64,000 bases of DNA from Chrysaora quinquecirrha (taxonomy: Eukaryota; Cnidaria; Scyphozoa; Semaeostomeae; Pelagiidae). The first letter of the stretch is position 1. Each line of letters starts with the position of its first letter. Positions 24,575 to 64,000 of this stretch are shown here, one piece after another. Position numbers and translations under genes: made by a program. Under the pieces are notes generated by a model. That model worked only from the letters and a program-made list of their open reading frames with translations. It did not search any database and had not been told where the DNA came from. The DNA lies in assembly GCA_014526335.1 (NCBI GenBank), contig JACTAT010000358.1, forward strand, positions 529,210 through 593,209. The letters run 5' to 3'.

Positions 24575-26736
24575 GAACAAGGGAGAAATTTGCATGCTGC
24601 TGGTCATGGCCGATAGAGCACTGCGGGCTCAGACGCATTCTGCGCACAGGGAAATCTTTTTGAAAGATGAGCACTTCAGAATGGAAAATTAGTAAAATGA
24701 TGCAAATAAGATTTTTTTACAAGAGAATAAGCCTTGATTCAAAGAAAAATGCACAAATTAACGATAAATTATAAACAATGTCAAGGAAGAAAGAGACGAT
24801 GAAGAATAGACCAAAGGTGAAACAGTTGAAGCAGTCAGGTAGCCTATCAAAGTGATTGAAAAACGGCATGAAAATTGAAAATAGCTTGAAAATTTCCAAT
24901 TTTAAAGAAACTAAACCTTCGTGCCACATAACGAAACATACACTACAAAACTCAGCAGGAAAAGCTCTTTCAAACAGTACCAAAGTCTTACTGGACCCGT
25001 TTTCCGATACGAAGGGTGATTAAGTTTATCTATCGCAACAATTTGTTGTCTTTGACTGAACATTCTGAGCCTTCGAATTGATTTCAACAAAGTAATAATG
25101 TGGCCAAAAGTTCTTGTTTTTAAAGAAACTAAACCTTCGTGCCACATAACGAAACATACACTACAAAACTCAGCAGGAAAAGCTCTTTCAAACAGTACCA
25201 AAGTCTTACTGGACCCGTTTTCCGATACGAAGGGTGATTAAGTTTATTTATCGCAACAATTTGTTGTTTTTGACTGAATATTTCTGAGCCTTCGAATTGA
25301 TTTCAACAAAATAATAATGTGGCCAAAAGTTCTTATTTTTAAAGAAACTAAACCTTCGTGCCACATAACGAAACATACACTACAAACCTCAGCAGAAAAA
25401 GCTCTTTTTAACAGTACCAAAGGCTTACTGGACCCGTTTTCCGATACGAAGGGTAATTAAGTTTATTTATCGCAACAATTTGTTGTTTTTGACTGAATAT
25501 TTCTGAGCCTTCGAATTGATTTCAACAAAATAATAATGTGGCCAAAAGTTCTTATTTTTAAAGAAACTAAACCTTCGTGCCACATAACGAAATATACACT
25601 ACAAAACTCAGCAGAAAAAGCTCTTTTAACAGTACCAAAGGCTTACTGGACCCGTTTTCCGATACGAAGGGTAATTAAGTTTATTTATCGCAACAATTTG
25701 TTGTCTTTGACTGAACATTCTGAGCCTTCGAATTGATTTCAACAAAATAATAATGTGGCCAAAAGTTCTTGTTTTTAAAAAAATTAAACCTTCAGTGCCA
25801 CAAACGAAACAAATTGTTGCGATAAATAAACTTAATTACCCTTCGTATCGGAAAACGGGTCCAGTAAGCCTTTTCCGTACTGTTAAAAGAGCTTTTTCTG
25901 CAACAATTTGTAGTGTATGTTTCGTTATGTGGCACGAAGGTTTAGTTTCTTTAAAAATAAGAACTTTTGGCCACATTATTATTTTGTTGAAATCAATTCG
26001 AAGGCTCAGAATGTTCAGTCAAAAACAACAAATTGTTGCGATAAATAAACTTAATTACCCTTCGTATCGGAAAACGGGTCCAGTAAGCCTTTGGTACTGT
26101 TAAAAAGAGCTTTTCCTGCTGAGTTTTGTAGTGTATGTTTCGTTATGTGGCACGAAGGTTTAGTTTCTTTAAAAATAAGAACTTTTGGCCACATTATTAT
26201 TTTGTTGAAATCAATTCGAAGGCTCAGAAATATTCAGTCAAAGACAACAAATTGTTGCGATAAATAAACTTAATTACCCTTCGTATCGGAAAACGGGTCC
26301 AGTAAGACTTTGGTACTGTTTGAAAGAGCTTTTCCTGCTGAGTTTTGTAGTGTATGTTTCGTTATGTGGCACGAAGGTTTAGTTTCTTTAAAATTGGAAA
26401 TTTTCAAGCTATTTTCAATTTTCATGCAGTTTTTCAATCACTTTGTTACCTGACTGCTTCAACTGTTTCACCTTTGGTCTAATCGTCTCTTTCTTCCTTG
26501 ACATTTTTAATAATTTATCGTTAATTTGTGCATTTTTCTTTGAATCAAGGCTTATTCTCTTATAAAAAAATCTTATTAGCATCATGATACTAATTTTCCA
26601 TTCTGAAGCGCTTATCCTTTGAAAAGAATTCCCCGTGAGTAGAATGCGTCTGAACCCGCACTGCTCTATCAGCCACGACCAGCAGCGAAAATTCTGCCTT
26701 GCTTTGCGCATGTCAAGTGCAAATTTCTCCCTTGTT
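24575..26736. mobile_element. Foldback element with arms of ~219-bp tandem repeats
   Basis: This 2.16-kb element is a giant imperfect palindrome. The outer ends (AACAAGGGAGAAATTTGCA at 24576-24594 and its complement at 26718-26736) and the next ~330 bp of each side are inverted copies. Inside, a unit starting at CTAAACCTTCGTGCCAC repeats at about 24911, 25129, 25348, 25567 and 25784 (period 217-219). Orientation flips at about 25810 and the same unit then runs in reverse at about 25812, 26030 and 26250. The arms are unequal (about four and a half against two and a half units). ORFs inside are only repeat shadows. The design matches foldback transposons such as Drosophila FB, in which long TIRs consist of short tandem repeats. 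Confidence 0.85.
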
Positions 26737-26796
26737 GAAATAATTGGCATATTTTCGGCCTGTCTATTTATCTAGTTCAGCAGAAAATTTGGTAAA

Positions 26797-26993
26797 GTTC
26801 GAGATAAAGAGCAGTTTTTCCTCCAGGGGAAAGCGGAAATGGTTCGAGACAGCGAACGTTCGAGATAACAGGATTCGAGATAGCGGACGATTTTTCAATA
26901 TAAACCCTTATACCAAAGCGAGGGGAAATAGAAAATCGTTCGAGATAGCGAATGTTCGAGATAGCGGGCAGTCGAGATAGCGGATGTCAACTG
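26797..26993 (-). mobile_element. Terminal piece of a Tigger/pogo-like DNA transposon
   Basis: GTTCGAGATAGCG-type units repeat about six times and end in GCGGATGTCAACTG, followed by TA. Read on the minus strand this is CAGTTGACATCCGC next to TA, the typical terminus of Tigger/pogo-like Tc1-mariner elements. No second end or transposase was seen nearby, so it is a solo end or a truncated copy. Confidence 0.5.
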
Positions 26994-27230
26994 TATGTAC
27001 AACCAATTTCGTGGGCAATCCTCGCTAAACGATGATTTCTCCACTAAGTGTTGGGAGAAAACCAAACTAAAGATTAAGAAAGTTGAGAATTTCCAGTTTT
27101 CAGGACTAAGGTGGCAGAAGCAGCACTACCATCCCCATAGGGACTTGACCGCCCTTGTGTCTCCGCAAAGCAATACACATTTCCGAATTCCTTTATGCCT
27201 GCATTTAATGAACATTAGCAGCTTAAGGCC

Positions 27231-28013
27231 CCGTTTACACTATACCGGATAGCTATTGGAGCGCCGCGCCGCGCCTCGCCTTAACCCATGTCGGATAGGG
27301 CAAGTGTTTACATTATACCAGATAGCTATCGTTGCGTCTTGATTTGTATATCGTATAGACCCATTTACACTATGCCAGATAGCCGAGTCAATAGACAATT
27401 TAAATACTTAATCCCCACTCACAAAAGAATCTCAATTACATCTGGAGCGGAGCGATATTTATATCACCTACAAAACGGAGTGAAAATCACTCCATTTTTC
27501 GGAGCTTTTCGTATCGGATAGCTCTGGCATAGTGTAAACACCAACCCTATCCGATACGAAAATCAAGACGCTCCAAAAGCTACACGCTTTTTTATATAAA
27601 GAACCACTTAATAAGGAACCTACATGTAGAAGGCCCGAAAATTTAAAGAACTTATGCTACAAAAGAAAAAATCATTAAGGAACTTTTGAATGCTGAATAC
27701 TTTTATCACTGCAAATAATCAAGAATTAGAAAGCCGGTTCCATTCATTTGCAGTCGAAAATCACATAAATTGTACGTTAAGCATGTACCCTATCCAATGT
27801 TTCTTTGAGTAGTCTCGAGCTTTGCTCACATGCAAATGTCTGTCTTTTATTGTTAAGACCACTGTATGTGTAGTTAAAATTAAGGAACTATTAAGGAACT
27901 TTTGGAACTACAATTGCCTCAAAAGAGGCCCAAAAAATAAGGAACTTTAAGAGCTAGGCCTTGAGGTAGGCTCCTTATAAAAAAGCGTGTATCCGGTAAA
28001 GTGTAAACGGGGC
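27231..28013. mobile_element. TIR element (GCCCCGTTTACACTA), interrupted by a nested MITE
   Basis: The left end GCCCCGTTTACACTATACCGG and right end CCGGTAAAGTGTAAACGGGGC form inverted termini. The interior has further CGGATAGC/TTTACACTATGCCAG copies in both orientations. Removing the nested MITE (27581-27992) leaves about 370 bp. No gene was seen and no target duplication could be fixed. Confidence 0.65.
27581..27992. mobile_element. Mariner-like MITE (TACACG..CGTGTA family), nested copy
   Basis: TACACGCTTTTTTATATAAAG at the left and TCCTTATAAAAAAGCGTGTA at the right are inverted ends, apparently flanked by TA. It sits inside the GCCCCGTTTACACTA element, so it inserted later. The body is rich in AAGGAAC and carries no gene. 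Confidence 0.65.
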
Positions 28014-31000
28014 AAAATAATTGCACTTATAAGAATCTGAACATCAGTACAAGTACTATCAGCAACTTAAAAATTACGTTTGTAATGATTAACTGCTTTT
28101 GTAATACTACTTAGACATATGGTGAATCTCTAAATAATTATTGCACTGATCTAGGGAGTGAGGGCTAGATAACATACTTCAAGAAACCAGTAGTATCAGT
28201 ATATCAGTACATGCAATGTCTGTAATCGTAAGTTAGTTACGTAAAGGTTTTCTGTTACGTTTTATTTTGCCTATAGCTAGCAGAGTTATCGACTCTTAGA
28301 TTGAAGAACTTTTTATAAGTCAAGTCAACTAGGATAAAGAGAAAAGTATTCTACAAAAATACCTTTCGCGGAATGCAATCATTGAGCTAGAGAAGCTTGA
28401 AAAGTATCCACGATTCATATGGTATCTTTTCTTAAAAAGGTGTGGTTAATGTGTCTTAAGACTTTTTTGGGGAGAAAATGATTAACTACAATAGCTATAG
28501 ATCGGCAGCATCTCTACTCTTAAGCAATACACGTTTTTATAGAAGAAACCTAGCTCAAGGTCTGGTTCTATAGTTTTTTGATTATTTACCCAGCTTGTTG
28601 GAAAATTCAGTTACGCTACACTACTTGTCATTTTTCAAACAAAAACAGAAAAGTGTAGTTCTTTTGAGTTTTTTAAGTGTCTTTGAGTGCTTAGATTTAG
28701 AGTTAGGTGTTTTAAAACCGGTTTCTTTTAAAGAAACTAAGTTGTATTCCGATAAAAATATTCGTTCCAAGCTAGGATTTGTAACCAAGGCACAGTTAGT
28801 ATGATTCTTCATATCATTAATAAATAATATTTCTGAAAACATATAGGAGTCGAACAGACAAGTCCTGTCAAAATCCAAACCTTCTTACAATACAACTTTG
28901 CCTCTATGTGCTCTGTTATATCATAGAGAACATACTACTGCTACGCAATATCTTTCTTTCTTCTAATGTTGAATGTTGGTACGAATGCTTCAAGGAAAAA
29001 AACGATAAGAAATGGGTGAAGAACGAACATTTTAAGTGATATCTACCTTATTTTCCTCAGTTTTCTTCCCTTCGTGGCGTTAATGAACCATCCAAATTGG
29101 CGTACAGCTTCTTGAAGGTGAAAATTCAACTATTTCTTCCTAAAGCTGTTGTGTTCCCGTTGTATTGGTAAACAGGCACTTGATTAAGTCAGAACAGCTT
29201 AGACGTATTACTACTGTTGGAACTGTGATATTATCAAACTTTGCAAAGAATGACGAACAAAAACCATTGCCATAAAAGACGAATGCTGTGAGAAATCAAA
29301 GCCATCGACCAGGTGAGACCTTTTGACATCCATATGAAAAATACACCTGCATATGTGTTTGTATATTTAGACCATTTTATAATTCAAAACGGCTTCATAG
29401 CCGTTGGCTAATTGCCTTTGCTCTATAAACTCTTTAGGTTTGCTAATTATTGAGGAACCTGCGATTTTATAACGGCAACCGCACAGAACGCTTGTATAGA
29501 GGGGGTGTTTGAGGGGGTCTAGAAACCGTAAAACTGCTCAAAATTTGCTCAACAACCGTACAACCGTGCGATATTTTGAACAAAACCGTATGGCGCAATG
29601 CTAAGCCTCTGTTTTCACGAAAATTGAAGAGAATCTATTAAAATTCTAGGTTTGTCAACTTTTACTGTTGACTTCACGTTTTTGAGACGTTCTCCTCCAA
29701 TAACAATTTTTGTTTTCATTGCAGGCTAAACTGTAGATTCACTGAGTCGGCATTCAGCACAAAAAACGCAAAATCTTCATCAAAAACCGCAAAAATTATC
29801 CAGAACTGCCGTAAAACCGTTCTCCGACGAGATTTTCAAAAACCGAAAACCGAAAAAATCGCATAATTTTTCGGCAAAAATTGGCAAAAACCGTGTAACC
29901 GTAAAAAAAACCCCTTCTAAATATGCAATTTTCTGTCTGTCGCACACGAGCGAAGTTTGTTGAATCAGAGATTACTGAATGATATTTCGCATAAGCAAAG
30001 TTCTCTAGTGTCGGCCTCGTATATCACGCACTTATTCAATAACATTTACCCTACATGTGCATGCAAGCTGCAAGACTTTACTTCAGCTTGTTTTCCATTA
30101 GATTGTAAACGATTGTCCGATTATCGCAAGTGTACATCAGGCCATCGTTTCGGAGTAAAGTACAAGCTCATTATAACGGACTGTGAGACTAATGTTTTTG
30201 TCCGTTGTGGGGACGCGCTCCCGCAGTATTGCCCATACAAGGCTACATCAGAGTCGCATTCTCAACTGTAGTAGTAATGATATCCCTTCAAATTACTGCG
30301 CACCCTGCACTGTGCTGTTGTTATCACTCCAATTACAATCCGCTCCGCTGTACTGAGGATATTCATAACCCTCTACGATACTTCGCACCTTCCAAGGTGA
30401 TATCCCTTTAAGATACTTCGCATCCTCCCCTGGAAAACATGCGGCACCACACGAGGTGTTCCTTATGTCAGTACTGCAGAGGGTATCTTAAGGATTGCAA
30501 AGGTCGTTCATCACTGTATATAGAGGTACTATCGTTCAGCACGGAAGATATTGGGCTCGTTTATCGGTGTTGAGAGAGATATCAACACTGCCGCGAGAGA
30601 TCTTCGGTATGTGATTCTACATGTAGTCGTTCAGTTCAGTCCTAGTTCCACGGTTCTGATTGCAAATGGATTCTCTTGCGAGAGGTTTAGGCGGTTTTGG
30701 CCTTAGGCTGGTCATCCCAGAGAAATTATTGCTACATATTTTATGCAGAACTAGTAAGCTAAGCGGCGTTGTCTGGCGTTTGTGAAGGCAACTCTTTTTC
30801 TTCACTTTTACCCTATTGGATGAAGATATTATATTACATTAAAAACTAAGCATTTGTTGTTGCCAAACTCACTTTCGATCGTTCAGACATCATTCAAATG
30901 TTAAGACTATGTTGCTATATTTTAGACTGCTCGTCGGTCGCAAATTGATTCCAGTCTGTTTTTCTCCTGTATAAAATATTTATAAGTTTATTTTTGTAGT

Positions 31001-31080
31001 CTAATTATTCAAAAAGGATTAAGACAAAACGATATTAAAAATCCCCTATAACCTGCAAGAAAGGCCCAGAACAATCAAGT
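28014..31080. other. Intergenic DNA, no gene supported
   Basis: 3 kb with only chance ORFs. Notable texture: repeated AACCGTA/AAAACCGCAAAA motifs at about 29520-29900, and three ATATCCCTT..ACTTCGCA-type phrases at about 30280-30430. No splice-compatible conserved exon was recognised. Confidence 0.4.
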
Positions 31081-31084
31081 AATA

Positions 31085-31130
31085 ATTGCTGATGGTGATG
31101 ATGATGATGATGGTGAATGATGATGATGAC

Positions 31131-31179
<49 letters not shown>

Positions 31180-31373
31180 GTGATGATGATAATGATGATG
31201 ATGATGGTGATGATGATGATGATTGTGATGATGATAATGATGATGATGATGGTGAATGATGACGATGATGAATGGTGATGATAATGATGATGATAATAAT
31301 GACAATGATGATTATGATGATGATCACGATGATGATGATGATTATGATGATGATAATAATGATAATGATGATT

Positions 31374-31409
<36 letters not shown>

Positions 31410-31475
31410 ATGATGATGATGATGATGACGATGATGATGATAATGATGATGATGATGATGATTATGATGATGGTG
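31085..31475 (+). repeat. Long (GAT)n microsatellite
   Basis: About 390 bp of nearly pure GAT repeats with scattered interruptions (GATTAT, GATAAT, GACGAT). It creates spurious Asp-, Met- or Ile-rich reading frames on both strands. Confidence 0.97.
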
Positions 31476-31784
31476 ATGTGTTGTGTCACTGCACTATCTC
31501 ATCTCATTTTTCGTGCATTTTTTGCTCTCTCTTTACACATTTCTATTCTGTGGGTCTATCATGCCCCCCCATGGCTGAGACCATTGCTCTTTTGGTTCAA
31601 CTTTCTGGCCTATGTGGCACTTCAAATACGAAAAAGTAGAGGAAACACAAGTCGTAGGCACCGGGGGGCTTGTCTGCGATCCATTCAAACTACTGGTCTG
31701 ATATAACTCAACATTGTAGTGAGCCAATTTAATGGTAGCAAATGTGCTGTCAGAGTATAGAGGGAGACCAGGGAGACCAGTGGC

Positions 31785-32163
31785 TACACGTTTTTTTTAT
31801 AAGAAAATTTTTTTGGGCCAGTATTGAAACTTTCTTAGATATTTCATGTTTTCAGTACCAAAACTTTCTTGTGACTTTCGTAGCAAGAATTTTGGAATGC
31901 AGTATTACTAAGAATGCACAGTTTAAGACACTGTATACATTGCACAAATACCACGTTTTTCAAAGAAAATAATCATTAGACTCGTTTAATAGCAAGAAGA
32001 GCGACTGAACAGAAGAGCGAAAATAACAAACAGAACATTAGGAGTGAAATTATGAAACAGAACTTTCTTAAGTTTCAAGAATCCAGTATTGAACTTTCTT
32101 AAGCTTTTAAGATGTTGAGCACTGCTTTCTTATAAACCACTTTCTTATAAAAATAAACGTGTG
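31785..32163. mobile_element. Mariner-like MITE (TACACG..CGTGTA family), copy 3
   Basis: TACACGTTTTTTTTATAAGAAA at the left pairs with TTTCTTATAAAAATAAACGTGT at the right. The interior repeats GAACTTTCTTA-type phrases. No coding sequence. It is the third clear member of the family in the window. Confidence 0.6.
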
Positions 32164-33620
32164 GAAGCACTTATTGATAAAAGATGTCTATCAAGACAAA
32201 GTAACGTTCATTGCAACAGTAGAGAGGTTTGGGCTGGGCAGTGGAAAAGAACTCACCGCTACCTTACGGCGTGACCACACGAGATTTCGTTTTTACATTC
32301 TACTTAGACTGCCCTTGTAAAGTGCCTACAAGAATGAGCAAACTCAGTTAACTATTTTGTAAGATAGAGATAATCAAGGAAGATTTAGAAGACAGCTGTT
32401 GTTTATGACGCAAGCGACACAAGCATGTCATAAACATGAAGCATTTTTGATAGAAATTCGTTGTTATCTCATAAATCTAACTAAAGCTTTTCGCGAAGTT
32501 TGGATAACTCAATTTCGACCCTTTCAACTTGAACACAAAGTCGCATCACACGATGTGTATAACAAATTTGTCGAATCAAAGATCAAATGATACACGCAAG
32601 TTACTTTCAAAGAGTTAATCAGCCTTTTATGTTTTTTGCCTGAATCAGTGAATCTACTGACTCGAGTTGATTGCGTTGTCTCTATCGGCGAGTCACAAAT
32701 CGTCTTACATACCGAGCACGAACTTTCGCACGAAGCAGATAAAAGCAATGCGATAAAAAGCGAAAACACCTTTGGACATATTTAAAAACTCGTCCGACAC
32801 TCACTCATCAAAGTACAAATGTCAAAAAACAGACCAAAACGTATCTGAGCATGCGTACAGTATTTCGAATACATTCACAACACATTCGCTGCTTGGCTCG
32901 CGATCTCAGAAAGATATTCGCAAAAAAATGCGCACGGCGAACGCGACAAAAAGCAAACGTTAAACAAGCCATTAAATAGTGTCCTTTTTAACTAAATTTC
33001 AAAATTTCTGAGCTAAAGCTCAACTTTAGGGTCCTATCTGCATCTCGAGGGTCCTAAGGTCCGGGTCCGACTATCTCCAATGGTCAGTCAGCCTCGTTCT
33101 CCAACAGGCGGTGACTGTTGCCAAGTGGTTGCTAAGGAGAATGGACCTAAATAGTCGGTGGTGAAGGACTGACGGTGACTGCTGGTTCTTTTTTATTTAT
33201 TCAGCAACAGCTAGAGTAAAAGATGCCTTGTAAGTTTTGTTCGTTTATTCTTGTACCATAGGAATAAAAGGTTTTGCACTCCGAAGCCCAGGGTTGATTC
33301 TGCTTCAGCTGGGGATGAATTTTGTAGGCCAAAAGGGATAAGGGAAGAGAAAAAACAGAGTTCAGTACTAACATGCTCCAGCTGCTGGCTGTATAAGAAT
33401 GTGATACCTCTGCCTGCCTATCATAGCTGGGAACATTCCAAAGGAATTTAGCCTTGTTTTTAGTCGGTGGAGAAACAATAAAGCAAGCATGAATAAAGCG
33501 AATAGAAATTCAAACAAAATATATTGTTTACATTGAAAATACCAATCCCAGCTTTTTTGTTTCATGGTCTGGTCACGTAGATACCTATTTTGCTAGTCTA
33601 GCAGCAGATTTAAGGGTAGG
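32164..33620. other. Region upstream of ANKRD42-like gene
   Basis: No conserved coding exon was recognised. A non-coding first exon or promoter of the downstream ankyrin gene may lie here, but nothing in the sequence fixes it. Confidence 0.35.
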
Positions 33621-33624
33621 GTAG

Positions 33625-34005
33625 GTGGGCAACAGACCAACTTGCCACACTGCCAACTTGCTACAGTCAAGTCGCTGCACATCTGGTCAACTCGCCTCTT
33701 CAAAAGACGACTCGCAATACTTAACTGAACAAATCAACTCTATTAGCATGATATCAGAGAGCGGTTTGGGGGCATCACCCTTAATATTTTCAACAAATCT
33801 CTGAGAAGCTTTCTAGAAACCTGTAACAAGATTTTCAAGAAGAAGTATTCCCTATCAAGTTTCATGAAATTTGAATTTCGAAGTGAGGCGAGTTGACCAC
33901 CAAGGTGTGGCGAGTTGACCAAAACACAGTGGGGACTTGACCCGAAATGTGAGGCAACTTTGTCGGAGGACAAGTTGGCCATGTGGCAACTTGACCAGAA
34001 ACCAG
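33625..34005. repeat. Inverted-repeat element just before the ANKRD42 start codon
   Basis: ACCAACTTGCCACACTGCCAACTTG-type text on the left and CAAGTTGGCCATGTGGCAACTTGACC-type text on the right are imperfect inverted copies. Further GGTCAACTCGCC (left) and GGCGAGTTGACC (right, twice) pairs lie inside. It looks like a ~380-bp MITE ending about 60 bp before the ATG. Confidence 0.5.
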
Positions 34006-34063
34006 GTAGGTGTAGGTATACGGTACTTAATAGGTAGATGCAATTTTATGTAATGCTGTAAAA

Positions 34064-63265
<29,202 letters not shown>

Positions 63266-64000
63266 GTAAACTTGTCGTTATATTTTCATCCCTTTAAGTT
63301 CTACAAAAATTCTACTAAAGTAATGTACAACCTCACGTTATGTCAACAATCGCATATTAGCATATAGAACCAACTGTTAAACTGAGAGCCAGGCGGAAGT
63401 TGGAGCCACCACGGAATTCAAGTCTGATGCCTCACATTCTCATTCTCAGCCACTGGCTACAGTTGGGAAAAAGTGCGGATTCTGTCCTCATCATCGACTA
63501 GTGGCTAACACAATTAATTACATCATGTTAAGTGAATGCGTTGGTATTATAACCAAGTAGTATTTTCACGGTAAATTATGGCATTGCGAGCAATCAATGA
63601 CCGAACTTCGTGGGCCCAAATACCGCCTGAATTGAAGTTAAAATTCTGAGTTTGGTTTCGAGAAAGTATATTACCATAACGAACATTTAAACACAAACGC
63701 AAACTTTCCAAGATTATGCTGTTGTAAAGAATGTCGCGTGAGCCAAAAAATAATAGATACTGATACTAAAAAATAATAATAGCAATGCAATTCAAAAAGC
63801 AATGCAAGGTTTTGTGTAAAAATATCTCAGTTGATTTTGACAAAAGTTCTTGCCCAGTAAGATCATGTACCTACGCTCGTACGACTCTAAGCCAAAGTTT
63901 CAAATCAAAGCTCGAACAAACGTTGTCTTAAATGTTGAAATGGAGCCAGAAAGGCCTTGAGTTGCGCTTGTGACAGTTGATTCGTTGCACTGTTTGTCGA
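63266..64000. other. ANKRD42 intron 12, runs off window
   Basis: The donor GTAAAC follows exon 12. No further conserved exon was recognised before the edge. Confidence 0.5.

Noticed and set aside
24717..26750. Several 80-116-codon ORFs such as those with VLFERAFPAEFC
   Set aside because: They are repeated shadows of the foldback unit, occurring once per unit in both orientations.
31085..31475. CRISPR-like or direct-repeat array
   Set aside because: There are no spacers of constant length; it is a simple trinucleotide repeat in a eukaryotic context.
31046..31706. Long Asp-, Met- or Ile-rich ORFs
   Set aside because: They are translations of the (GAT)n microsatellite.
33251..33451. Upstream coding exon of the ankyrin gene
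   Set aside because: No ankyrin or conserved text, and an in-frame stop lies just before the ATG at 34064.

Overview
This is animal nuclear DNA: AT-rich, with long introns, GT-AG splicing, tRNA-derived repeats, large (GAT)n microsatellites and many DNA-transposon relics. Gene content and repeat style suggest an early-branching metazoan, most likely a cnidarian. That placement is an inference from style, not a phylogenetic result.

Host genes, left to right. Positions 2-1387 (minus) hold an intron-free cytosolic purine 5'-nucleotidase (NT5C2-like) that runs off the left edge. Positions 3205-10815 (plus) hold a complete RagA GTPase gene (RRAGA) in nine exons, a central part of mTORC1 nutrient sensing. 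Positions 13455-14801 (minus) hold a single-exon rhodopsin-class GPCR. Positions 34064 to beyond 63265 (plus) hold an ANKRD42-like ankyrin-repeat gene; twelve exons are readable and the 3' end lies outside the window.

The 19 kb between the GPCR and ANKRD42 (14.8-34.0 kb) has no gene I can support. It is a patchwork of repeats: MITEs (one hAT-like with an 8-bp target duplication), two 5'-truncated non-LTR retrotransposon tails in tandem, a 2.2-kb foldback element built from ~219-bp repeats, nested terminal-inverted-repeat (TIR) elements and a long (GAT)n tract.

The most interesting part is ANKRD42 intron 6 (39943-58484, 18.5 kb). About 92% of it is three adjacent TIR elements with 3-bp target duplications and related TAGRC termini. 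E1 (40416-47784, ~260-bp TIRs, TSD TCT) carries a CRESS-DNA-virus-type Rep remnant facing a tyrosine-recombinase gene that ends in a Myb/SANT-like domain, with a palindromic repeat array between them. E2 (48625-54845, TSD TCT) carries a decayed transposase with an XPG/FEN-like nuclease domain, which I place tentatively near Academ. E3 (55073-58458, TSD CTA) has no intact gene and ends 26 bp before exon 7. E2 and E3 share one 20-bp subterminal motif that combines an E-box and a CRE palindrome. I know of no described element that joins a CRESS Rep and a tyrosine recombinase inside one pair of TIRs, so E1 is the main candidate for something new.
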